NCBI GenBank assembly: GCA_905250885.1
Contig: CAJNOQ010000293.1
Location: forward strand, 1 to 56,119
Direction: 5' to 3'
DNA: 56,119 nt
Source: Didymodactylos carnosus
Lineage: Eukaryota > Rotifera > Eurotatoria > Philodinida > Philodinidae
The number at the start of each line of letters is the position of its first letter. Within the stretch, counting starts at the first letter, position 1. Both the position numbers and the translations under genes were made by a program. The notes beneath the pieces were generated by a model. The model worked only from the letters and a program-made list of their open reading frames with translations. It made no database searches and was not told where the DNA came from. Below, piece after piece: positions 11,971 through 23,166 of this stretch.

Positions 11971-14900
11971 TTGTTTCTTACAAAAGACGAGAACAAATAC
12001 AGTACTTTATCTAAAATAAGACCAAAAATTGAGACTAGTATTGGCGTTATAAAGCCAATATTTAATAAAATATATTTAAGGAATAAGAACCTTCTAGACT
12101 AACACCTAACACGGGAAGACAGAATGTGATTGATAGCAACAAAAGAATTTTTATCAAACGCTTGACAACATTGCACAGGTACAAAAAATTTCGAAAGGTT
12201 CAGTATCACTGACAAGGAATGTATCCATATCTTATACAGATAAGTCTCAAAGTTTGTTAATCGTACATTGTCGAACAATGCTTCGTCACTGTTCGTGAAT
12301 AAATAATACTACTACACTGTGTATGCATGTAATATAGATTCCTTTGCAACATAAAACTTAGTAAATGAGTCACTCAGTATATCTAACTTAATAAAATCCA
12401 AAACAACGGTAATTCTTAGAACATGTTCATATTAGACAGTTCTGTCACAGAATAATGCATGAATACTTCGCACTTACTGATCTATATCTCTACTCAGCTA
12501 TAAATTTAATTAACAGTTAGAGTTCGTTTTTGAAAAAAGTTCAATATCTCGGTCATATTATATCGTATGAATCCAAAAAGAAACTAACACGCGAAAATGG
12601 CGACCAGGTATTTTCATGAGTGGGCCAATTAGAAGAAAAAAGAAATAGAGGATAGTATAAGACAAGTAGCAAAAATGTCAGATGTCATATAGAGTAATAT
12701 GGGGTACAATTAGAGTGTAATAATAAAATTCAATAGAAAGAATTACTCTACGATGCCATATAAAGTATAAGGAAAAATTATCTTAAGGAGTTCTTGCTAG
12801 AAATTATGAAGTCGAAAGTTTCCACTTTAAAAAACACTGTGTATTTGTATGAAGGAGGCTATAGTCAAACGATCGAGTAAATCGATCGGAGCTGGACAAT
12901 TCCGATGTTCGAGTTGATAAACCTGAGTAAAGTTTTGCAACGTTTGTTGGAGATACACTGTAGAAGAGTGATATAAGTAAAGTCGCAAGTGTTTAAAAAA
13001 CTATTTCTTTGCGTCTCAACTTTTATTAACAAGTCGGAGAGCGCCACAATAATGAATGCATGTGATTGGGCAAGATCGCGCCATCGATGATGATGGATTC
13101 TTAACGCACCACGCGCTTAATATAATCCTGCTTGCTTATTATATAAACAGAAAATAAGTTCGAATTTTTTGATTAAAAAGTTAAGATAGAAAACAGAAAG
13201 TAAGTTTGAATTTTTTTTTGATAAAAAGTCAAGACTACATAATTATTTTAATCGACTATTTCATTTCAAAATTTACTTAGAAAATAGAATTAGCCTAAAA
13301 TACCTTGTTGAGAATAATGATTCACCCTCACGTGTGTTAGAAGAGCAATTATCTTCTACATATATGCTACAATACAGGATTGGAGAATGATCTGGACAAA
13401 GGTAAAGGCTAAATAGGATTGGTAGCCTAAGTTGATAGCATGGACGGTTCGTCTTCTTATTTTAGATAAGATATCACCAAAAGTTTTCCGTATTGTTATC
13501 TGTAGACATATAAGTGTTCTCACCTACTGTCTTTAAATGTTGCTGATTTTCTTTCTCGTTCAATTGCTCTACATTTGTTTTCAATAAACGTCGAAAGCTT
13601 ATTAAAATTATTTAAATAATATTTAAATAACTATCCTTTAAGTATTGTTCCTTCTGTTCGTTGTCTTAGCGTTCTTATTCCACCCGACCTCTTCCTATAC
13701 TTGGTTATTGCTGTGATATATATGGCATTTCATCTTCTCTTTCTACTTTTGATCTATGAATCATTTAGGTGCTCAAATTATTCTTCAAAACTTTAATCAT
13801 AATATAAATGGTTCTGACTTTTCTTTTCAACTTTCTTTTCTAAACTCATTAAAACAACCGAAATATCATCTTTTTCAGTTTTACAAAATCTATCATCATG
13901 TAAATTGACTGGTTGGAATAATGTTCCACAGTCAGAGATTTCATTCATCTTCTCTCATTTCTTTCAAAATACTATTATACTACCATGTTTTTAACAGTTA
14001 GTTGTCTTTTAACCGTCTCAAATCGTGAATGTTGTTGTTTACTTGACATTTTCTATCTCCTGTTTCCTTATGTTGCTCTTTTTCTTCTGCTATTCCTTTC
14101 ATGTTTTATTTGTATATGTTTATTCCTATGTACACCTAGTCTTAATGATTGTCATCGTTTTATAGGTACATAATCTTTGACGCTTTCTCTTATATCATCT
14201 CTTATTCATCACAGGAAGACTATGTATGTATAAGAAGTCGAAGTTTACAAGCAAGAAGAGATCGACAACAGACGGAGAACAATAATTTTCGATATGGAAA
14301 AGAGTAAAAAGTAATTTGTAAATAAAGAAAAGTAATTTCAAATGATTGTAGTAGAAAAACACATCTTTTTTCTCACAGAAAGAAAAAATGAACATTTTTG
14401 CAGAAAAAAATTGAAAAGCTGGAAGTGGCATTGAAAACATGAATGTAAAAAAAGCTTTAGAAAAGAGTGTCCATGCAGATCTCTACCTAAGAGTCCCAAG
14501 TTACTCTTACTTCTGCACGCTTTTACATCTGAGAATGATGAGCCAATCGCCGAGTTCTTATTAACCAAAGTTAAAATTTGTACAGATGCGATGTGAATAT
14601 CCGAAATAAATTCGTAAACCATCAGAAAAGACTACTTGGCTGTCACATACGACTTCGCCTTTTTGTTAATTGCTGTAAAACGTTGTATTTTGTGGTAAAC
14701 AATAAGTGTGCAGTGAACATATTAATCGACCCACCACATAGATTTTATGAAAGAGAAGTCTTGTCATTTCGATCAATATTACCTTACCTATCTGTATTGT
14801 TCAACTGCATAGTGAATATTCAATGTTCACTTCTCTCAATATTCAACGTTCTGTCAGTCTCCAGGAAAGGATAATTGTTTCTTTTACGATCGAAAGAGAA

Positions 14901-16028
14901 AATACTTTTTGTATACTAATGATGTAATGACAATATTACCATCCATCACAAAAATATTTGCAGAGTTGTGACAACTTTAGTGAACTTTGAATAAACAGCA
15001 TGTTCCTTGTTATTTTGAGAAGAAAGGGTACTTTGAGTGTATTGCGACCGATTTTAGTATCTCATCGTATAATAAGAACGTGAAATTACTATTGCCCCAT
15101 CTCGTTCTAGACGCAATTAACTATGATCTCAACATTTATAAAAATTATATTTGACAATTATTAAATAGTATATAGATGATAAGTAAATATTTGTTTTCTA
15201 TATAATATGGACAATTTTTTTTTGTACAGCATAAAAAAAGGACCTTCTTGTGCGGAGACCAGCCGATTAGTTCAAAAACCATAAACATGATTATCGTTAA
15301 GCTTGTCAAATAAATAAAAATATAATGGACAAAACTTCAAAATCTTAAAACGTTTATTGGTATAGCAGTTCATCACACAGTGTAATAGATGAAGTTTAGC
15401 TGTTTTCTCTTCCTCTAACACGAAAGAGTTGATCATAAAAGTACGGATGATGGTGTTCTAATGTGACTCAGAGGGTCAGCTTCCAAGGAAATGATATTTC
15501 TGATTATACGGAGAAATTATTAGCGTGACGTCCATGTGCAGTTATCTGCCCAAATCCACTTTCTTGCTTCATTCATGTCCTCGCGGTCCTCGTTCCACGA
15601 TCGCTAAGAAGTCGCTGTTGTCGCATCGTGATCGCGACCAACTCTTATTTTTGGAGAAAAATTGTAATTCGGAATTGCTTTCATGATGAAGTCTTACTTT
15701 TCGAAAATTTGTAATTCACAATCGTGAAGCAACAATAGCGACTTTTTAGTGATCGCGCTGCGACTTCGCCATCCGTACGCGATCAATGTAAGAAAAAATT
15801 AGGGCGTACTTGAGAGTGATTGATTTTTCTATGAGCGCGAAAAATTAGCGATCGCTAAAAATCGCGTCTTATTTCGCAAGTCTCACACCGAACGTGTTAC
15901 GCGATCTTGCCGCGAATTTTTAAAGAGATTCACGTCGCGACATACGAAAAGAAAGTGGACTTGAGTGTCTATTTCTTCTAAAAATCTTACTTTTGTTTGC
16001 TTGTTACAGGATTTTTTATTTTCTAGAT
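11971..16028. other. 4-kb intergenic region
   Basis: No conserved coding signal. Open frames at 13985-14173, 14195-14622 and 14578-14874 are not recognisable. From about 15580 to 15960 the DNA becomes richer in CG dinucleotides and TCGC/GCGA words, with an imperfect inverted repeat at 15599-15754. This part may include the SEC62 promoter. Confidence 0.5.
15599..15754. repeat. Imperfect inverted repeat in CG-rich DNA upstream of SEC62
   Basis: 15599-15624 (GATCGCTAAGAAGTCGCTGT...) aligns with the reverse complement of 15729-15754 with a few mismatches. An inner pair with the core TTGTAATTC lies between them. More GCGATCGC-like words follow up to 15880. It could be a miniature element or duplicated regulatory sequence. 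Confidence 0.55.
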
Positions 16029-17355
16029 ATGTCTGACAATCGTAAAAAGTCAAAACGTCGAAAAGTGGATGATGATGCTTATAAACTAACAAAAATTGAA
16101 AAAGAAATTGCAAAATATTTACGTTTCAAATGTCACACGAAACAAGGCATGCTAATGGGTACGCAAGTATCATATTTTACCGGAAATAAAGCTGTTGAAT
16201 GTTTAATTGAAACAAAATGGTCATCAATGTCTACACAAGCTCTCAATATGAAGAGTGATAATAATAATACAATATGTTTTTCAACAAAACACGATTGTGT
16301 ACAAATGTTACGAAAATTTTTACATAATGATATGTTTCATCGTGTTGTCAAAATTTATAAAGAAGCACCCTTACAAAAAAACATTCAAACTGAATTCGAA
16401 AAACAAGAAGAAGATGGCGAAGATTCGGCACCTAACACACCAAAATCTACACGTCAACGTAAAAATAAATTAGATGTACAAAAATCTGAAACTCAACCAG
16501 AAACATCTATAATAGCACCAATAATATCAATGACAAAAGAAAATGATGATAAAGATAAAGATTCGAAAAATAAAAATAAGAAAAAGTTTAAATTTGAACT
16601 GCAAGATGAGCAAGATTTTATTGATTCACCAAATGAATATTATGTATGGGTTTATGATCCGGCAACAATAAAACAGTATATATTTGGATTTTTGCTTGTT
16701 ATTGGAGGTATTGGTATATGTTTATTTCCACTATGGCCAACAGAAGTTCGTACAGGTGAATAATAATATTTTATTGACATAATAATTTGATTAAACAATA
16801 AAAACTCTTTTTCTTTTAGGTGTCTATTATTTATCAATAGTATTAGCTGGTCTTCTAGGTTTCCTATTGTCATTGACTGTTATTAAATACATACTATTCG
16901 CATTTGTTTGGATATTAACGTTTGGTAAAATTAAATTTTGGCTATTACCAAATCTAACAGCAGATGTCGGTATATTAGAATCATTTGTACCGTTGTATAA
17001 CTTAGAAATGAATCCAACAACAAAAAAGAAAAAAGATAACGATGATGATGATGATGATGATGATAATGATAATAATCAGGAAGTACAAATAACCAGTCAA
17101 AAGGAAACAGTATCATTATTAACAACAGCAAAACCGGATGAGAATGAAAGCAGTATAGAGGAAGAAGAACAAGATGATATTGAAGAGAAACAAAAATCTA
17201 GTTTTAAAAACGAAAATAAAGAAAATACAAGTCATTCATCATCCTTAACATCTAAAGATGAAAAATTACAAAAACAATCATCTCAATATCAAACAAAATT
17301 TGATGAAGATTTTGAAGTTTTATCTAAAGATGATATTATTAATGAAATGAAATAA
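16029..17355 (+). CDS. SEC62: Translocation protein SEC62
   Basis: ER membrane partner of SEC61/SEC63 in post-translational import of short precursors; also an ER-phagy receptor in mammals. Two exons (16029-16755, 16820-17355; 64-nt intron) give 420 residues. Visible in order: a basic N-terminus (NRKKSKRRK), the conserved cytosolic domain (EIAKYLRFKCHTKQGMLMGT, VSYFTGNKAVECL), a long charged linker, the pre-membrane motif EYYVWVYDPATIKQYIFGF, a membrane segment at about 217-236, and a second hydrophobic stretch at 244-277 ending in the FWLLPNLTADVGILESFVPL block typical of the family. The tail is highly acidic, with a poly-Asp run encoded by a GAT repeat (17041-17066), and ends near DEDFEVLSKDD, an LC3-interacting-type motif. 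TTTTCTAG lies 2 nt before the ATG. AATAAA at 17441-17446 is a likely poly(A) signal. Confidence 0.96.
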
Positions 17356-18624
17356 CATCTTTCTTTTTATTTAAATTTTATTTTATTTTTTTTTAAATTT
17401 TCTCATTGTAATTTAAACTTGTTTCGATCTATATGAACTGAATAAAATTTGTCTATAAACAGTATCTACATGTACATATTATTCTTTTTCCATTAATAAG
17501 GTTTCTAGTCGAGTTGTATAAAATTAATTCTTTTTTTCATTCAATGATAATATTTTTTTATGTCGATTTTATTTTCATCTATTTTCTTCTTTTTTTTTTA
17601 TTCATTATTTCGCTTATGTAGTTATCTATACTCTTCGACTAAATGATTTTTGTCATTATCATTTTTGATCTGAATTTGCCGGTGAAAGAGATTATCATAT
17701 TCAATCGGTTGTTGTTTTTTTTCTACGATATTGCTGAAATTGAGAGTTGACTTTTTATTTCGAGAGTATTTTTGTATAAAATATATAATAAAAATGGGTA
17801 TTTTATTTTCTGTGGATCTATTTTTACATTTTCTTTTGGTAAATCAATTTGACGATTTTAATCATTTATGTACAGATTATTTTTCCTTCTCTTTCTCTCT
17901 CTTTCTCACTCTTACCTCTTTTATTATGAATTGTCGCATCAATAAGTTTTCGTTGTTGTTATTATTATTATTACTTATATACATTCATTCAGTTTGTCGT
18001 TTTTAGTTAGTCATTCGATCAGTGTCAGTTCTGAAAAATGCCACTTGTACAGCACATATACACTGATGAATTACAAAGTATTTTTGATTGACTTCTAAAG
18101 TTTCAGAATAAATTTAAAAATATTTTATCATCTTTACAATATGACAAAGATTCTTTCAAACATTGTCAAGTTCCTGAAAGCATATGGTTATTACCTTGAA
18201 TAAAAGTCTTTTGTTCTAGGGAAAAAGTCGATAATACAAAGATATATATAAATGAGGATAACAAAAAACAATGCTGGAAAAAAAGAGTGTCAGACAAGAA
18301 GGATGAACACATTTTGCAATGAATACTTTTCAAGTCTCCAATAGAAAAATGACTGTGATACATTATGATGACAAGAGTAAAGTTCAGATAGGAAAATAAT
18401 ATTTTATGTTGCTAATAACTTTGCTAAGTTTGTCCATTTGTTAATTTTTTATATTATCAATAAAGAAGATAAACGTATACGTAGGCAATGAGCCGTCGAA
18501 AGATCTCATGGCTAATAATCACATGTTGTCTGAGTAATTGCATGTAAGATAGATTGCATGTCAGAGACGATAGATGATTACTATTTAATGTTTCTCTCTA
18601 AATAATGTCAATTAATTTAGTTAG
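17356..18624. other. 3' flank of SEC62 and intergenic DNA
   Basis: T-rich DNA following SEC62, including its AATAAA at 17441-17446. The open frames at 17731-18006 and 18166-18363 are low-complexity hydrophobic text without motifs. No gene is supported. Confidence 0.55.
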
Positions 18625-19446
18625 TTAATTTTCTCTTGAAAAAAGACCAATTGTATCACGCATTGCCACAAATATATCTCCATTTTTATTTGTAGCAAGA
18701 CTTTCGGGATAATCGATACTTTCTCTTATTAACTGTACAAATTTTCCATCATTATCGAATACGACCAAACGATCATTATGACTATCAGCAACAAGCAAGT
18801 GTTTACCATTATTAAATGGTATGATTCCTCTAGGGCTAGATAATGGTTTTTGAAAATATTCATTTGTTTCGATTCCAAATCGACTGACAAATTGACCATC
18901 GGTTGTAAATTTATGAACACAACTACCCTGGGGATCGGTGATAAAACAATGATCATTGTTCACTGTGCAATAAGCTAATGAACTGAATAAATTTTTATTA
19001 CCAAAAAATCGGACAATACCAAGGGTTTTTGGATCATAAACTTTAATTTGACGTGTGGCTTGATCACATATATAAATAAGATCATTATTATCGACACATA
19101 CTCCTTGATAATTAGTAAAACCAGCATCGATATCATCTTGGCCAAATGCTCTTACCAAACGTAAATCATTATTCATTAAAAGAATTTGAGTTTCGTCTGT
19201 CATCAATAGTTGCCCATTGCTCATAATGCAAAGACCATTTTTTGTTCCATAATGACTTATAATTTTAGCCAATTTATTATCTTCGGTAAAACCAACAACA
19301 CGTTCATTTTTTGAATCGGCTATGAATAATAGATGATCACTTGGACGATAAGCAATACCACGTGGACCACTAATAAATGGTTTTCCAAATTCTAGTGAAC
19401 CAATACTATTCTTTAATTTAAATTGAATTTTTTGATTGTCAGCCAT
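18625..19446 (-). CDS. NHL-repeat beta-propeller protein
   Basis: Single-exon frame of 273 residues made almost entirely of NHL-type blades. Repeats are recognisable by the pattern GIAYRPSDHLLFIADSKNER, GVCVDNNDLIYICDQATRQI, RGIIPFNNGKHLLVADSHND and a last degenerate SLATNKNGDIFVAMRD blade, about five or six blades in all. There is no RING, B-box, coiled coil or membrane segment, so it is not a TRIM/NHL E3 ligase as read here. NHL propellers bind protein, RNA or ligands, and a specific role cannot be inferred. ATG 19446 is preceded after 2 nt by TTTTATTAG, an acceptor-like signal, so a 5' UTR intron, trans-splicing or a missed upstream exon is possible. The short frame just upstream (19506-19718) does not join in phase. 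Confidence 0.82.
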   Translation of the reverse strand: MADNQKIQFKLKNSIGSLEFGKPFISGPRGIAYRPSDHLLFIADSKNERVVGFTEDNKLAKIISHYGTKNGLCIMSNGQLLMTDETQILLMNNDLRLVRAFGQDDIDAGFTNYQGVCVDNNDLIYICDQATRQIKVYDPKTLGIVRFFGNKNLFSSLAYCTVNNDHCFITDPQGSCVHKFTTDGQFVSRFGIETNEYFQKPLSSPRGIIPFNNGKHLLVADSHNDRLVVFDNDGKFVQLIRESIDYPESLATNKNGDIFVAMRDTIGLFSREN

Positions 19447-22286
19447 CACTAATAAAAGTAAAAAAATTTAAAATATAAAATAATTAATTATATAAATTTT
19501 ATATTTTATATTTTAAGTTTAGCTTTGGAAAAGAATACCATTCGATGATCAAGATGAATCAATCCGTTTTCTAAATTGGCATGCCATGAAAGAAAAACTT
19601 TTAATACACTAAGACTACTAAGTTTAACTGAATTCTTTTTTCTGTCAGAGTACACGGCGAATATATAGTCGAAATCTGCCATTAAAATTCTACGTAGAGA
19701 ATTAACAGTTGTTGTCAATATCGCTTGACAACAACTATTGAGGCTAAAGGTACAAAATACACATGTTTGGTGATTGATAAGTACAACTGTGTTGAAAATT
19801 GTTGTCGTGTTGTTTTCATTCTATGTAAGGTTTTAATTTATAGAATCTTTACAACAATGATGTGAAAACACACGAAACACATCATTCATATAAAGATACT
19901 ATCATTTCATCATTATTACTATATATACTACTTTAAACTGTTGTCATCTCAAAATAAAATCCAAAAATAGCTACAATAAAGTTTAGAAAATGTCTCGACG
20001 GATATTTTTTTGTGTCTTTCATATTTGACTCTCTCTTCACAATTTTCTCTAATATTATTACAGATGAATATTTCCTTCAATTTTATACGTTAAAAAACAA
20101 TTTGATTATCTTATTTATAGTCTAAATACCAACTGAATAACATATTCAATATACTTTTTTAATTAAACAGTTATATAGAGATTAGTTTTTAAACTGAAAG
20201 AACGCTTTTACTATAATGCGTTGTTGTTCAGAATGATGAACTTATCATTTCCCAGTGATGTTTTATCAGAGATATTTTCTAAGTTAAACAACTCTACTTA
20301 CCATCAATTTCTCAAGAAAAGCAGTCAATGAGAATTAATTTGTGAATCGACGAGTGTTTCTGTTATTTGTTTATTATTCTTTTATATGGAATAAATATTT
20401 AGAATGAAGGACGATAGAAGAAGACAAAAAAAAACCACAGTTTTATTACTAATATTAGATGATGATATAGAAAAATTATATCAGAAAGAAACATATATCA
20501 CATAGGATGATAATGTTGATGGTATTCTTATCTTTTTTTGTGCTAAGAATTGAGTAGATTTTATTAAATTAATTTTCTTCTATTCATTCTCGAACTTAAA
20601 ATTCGTTAAAATTCACTTTAATAAATGAAAATAAAGTCGAATTATCCACTTGCTTGTCAATATCCTTATAAAATTCTTGCCATTGGCTATTTTGTATACA
20701 AAAAATCTTTAAAGTCTTCATGATCAGACAAGATTCTTATCATCATTTTTTTATTGATTTTTTTATCATTTTTTTTGTGAAACATTTTTGTCTAAAATGG
20801 TAATGAATGATAAAATCACTAATTTTTATCGTGTTCATTTTCGTGTCATTTTACATAGATATCTAGCAACATTTCTTATGTTGAATGACAATAGAGTTTT
20901 TACATATGCCTGTGTTGGCGTTAGAAGAGTTATCTTCTCTTACATGTTTCTATACATACATATATATATATATGAAAAGAAACCTAAAAATATGAACACT
21001 ATAGTAAATTAAGGACATGCCATTACTCGTAACTATGATGTCAGTCAGTAAAATATACATATAACTGTAATCAGAAACGAAAACAGAATATCCTTCGAAC
21101 GAATCAATGATGTATTTTTGTCAAAGGATGTAAAACATATTCTAACATTAGATAGAAGAAGAAGTAATCTAGACCTTGTTGATAATATAAAACGTAGAAA
21201 ATAATTAATAAAGAAATAATAAAGAAAAGCAGAGCATGTTCGATGATTGTATTCTAATTAAATCGATCTGTGTTTTTCTGTTTCGAATTACATACGCATA
21301 CAATTATTTGTAAAAGTTGCTATATTTCTGGCTTTCATCCTGTCTCTATATCACAGACGTATCTAAATGGAAAAAACAGTTTTCATTTCAGAGCAATCAA
21401 TGCGAAGATTCATCTTTAGAATCTTGTTTTTTCTTGTAATCTTATAATCTCCTTGTGTGAATTCAACACTTAAATACCTGAAAAGTATTGGAATACATAC
21501 CAGTGAGAGTACTGTCAGTTAGTTTATTGTAGAGAAACATAAATTTCTCCGAGTCGGGTCTTAAAAATTTTCCGATGATGATGTTTTTAAACGTAATTTC
21601 TGATGAAATGTAAAGATTGGTGATAATTATAAATTTGAACTAGATTAGCTTTTCGCATTAGTTTAAACTAGAGAAGTAAAAAAGTTTTTTTTCTCTCAAG
21701 TAATTAATATCTTTTCTGGAATAATTTCTGTCCTTTCAAGTGTTGCTCATGCATAAGGGTGCATTCTGCACCAATTCTCTATTGAGTTTCTCACATCGTT
21801 TGTTTGTCTACAATAATATGTCTTTTATATCAGTTATCTGCAACCTTCATACAGAAACTGAGATATACTGTATATAAAGAAAACGTTAAACTTTGAAAAA
21901 ATTCGAAAAAAAGCGAGTTAAAAATTCCTTTCAGTTATACCCACAACACAAATAAGAAATGTAGAGAGCACAAATGAGATTATCAGCTAGCAACAATATT
22001 GCAGTAACAATAAAAAGTATAAAAATCATTTGCTACAACAAATAAAGCGAGAAAAAAAGTTCCAAACATTGAGAAAATTGTGTAAATGTAAAGCGGAATG
22101 TTTACGATATAGAAAAGCACATTGCACAAAAAGAAAAAATGAATAACAAGAAATAAAATATACAATTCACCATCGTTTATGTATTCTATCGAAGACGCGA
22201 TAACTTTAAAATAAAAATAAAAAAAACAAACAATATTTTTCACGCTATTTAAAAACGTTTTACCCTTTAGTAACAGAACCTCACAG
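19447..22286. other. Intergenic region
   Basis: AT-rich with no conserved motif. The frame at 19506-19718 lies just upstream of the NHL gene but runs into a stop if joined at its only obvious donor. Frames at 20788-21012 and 21983-22369 are unrecognised, and the second largely shadows the MARVEL gene's end. Confidence 0.55.
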
Positions 22287-23166
22287 TTAATATGTTTCTT
22301 GTCGAGTAGTTGTCGTTGTCTGTTGTGTAACGGTTGTATTTCCATAGTTTCGCTCCACAGTTGTACCAAAACGATACATACGAAAATTATTTAAACCATC
22401 AAATACATATGTTATAAATGCTGCAAAACCGAAAAATGCTGCTGCACCGTATACACCATGGTATTTTGCCAGTGTTGCCACAATAATACTTGCAATTAAA
22501 TAAAGCAATGCTATGAATGCGCACCAAAACATTTCCTATAATTATATAGAAAATAAATAAAATAAATATTTAATATTGTTTTCAAGTTTCCTTTGATCTA
22601 TTGTAATAGGCAAAATTCTAACTCAAGTTACTAACGTCAAAAGTTGACTTATTTTATATTCAAATGATATAGAACAAGATTAAGAACGATAGTTTTGGCA
22701 AGATCACGTTCTCATTTCATTTATAAACAGCTTCTGTAAATAATACTCACAACAAATTTCCATTTATCTCTAACACAAACGTTCTGTACGTTTATTAGGA
22801 TTAAAATGAGTATAATCAATGTGATAATCAATGCTAGAGCAGCCACAAACAAAAAAAATCCTCGATGTCCGACGTATCCTACATAGGTTTGCGTCTACAA
22901 TAAATACAAAAACGAAAATAAGAATATTCAGAAGAAAAAAAAACAATTTTTAACTTACCACTCCTCCAAGAATCAATGCCAGTACATCACATACCTAAAA
23001 CGAAAAAACAAAAAGAAGTAAAAACTTTAGAAATTGAAATTGTTTATAGGGCCATGCGTACAATTTCAATCAATTTAAAAACGCCTGGTATTGATCTAAT
23101 ATATTCAGGATGACATGAAATTTTTGGTTGTAATGGAACGGGAGCATTGTAATCAACGTTTGACAT
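22287..23166 (-). CDS. MARVEL-type four-helix membrane protein
   Basis: Four minus-strand exons (23166-23062, 22994-22959, 22894-22751, 22535-22287) join in frame to 177 residues. The introns are 67, 64 and 215 nt. The chain has a short cytosolic N-terminus (MSNVDYNAPVPLQPKISCHP), four hydrophobic helices at about 29-47, 60-81, 98-117 and 122-139, and a Thr/Gln-rich cytosolic tail (TTVTQQTTTTTRQETY). The GVFKLIEIV start of helix 1, the short loops and the charged NVCVRDKWKF segment between helices 2 and 3 fit the MARVEL fold of CKLF-like/plasmolipin and related tetraspan proteins, which act in vesicle and membrane-domain organisation. I cannot assign it to one subfamily. The 36-nt second exon lies wholly within helix 1. 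Confidence 0.8.

Noticed and set aside
11568-12019. Plus-strand open frames over PSMD6
   Set aside because: They are antisense shadows of the conserved minus-strand exon and show low-complexity His/Ile/Leu text.
19506-19718. Upstream first exon of the NHL gene (minus strand)
   Set aside because: The only clear donor (GTATTC near 19545) would join to a TGA in phase, so the frames cannot be linked.
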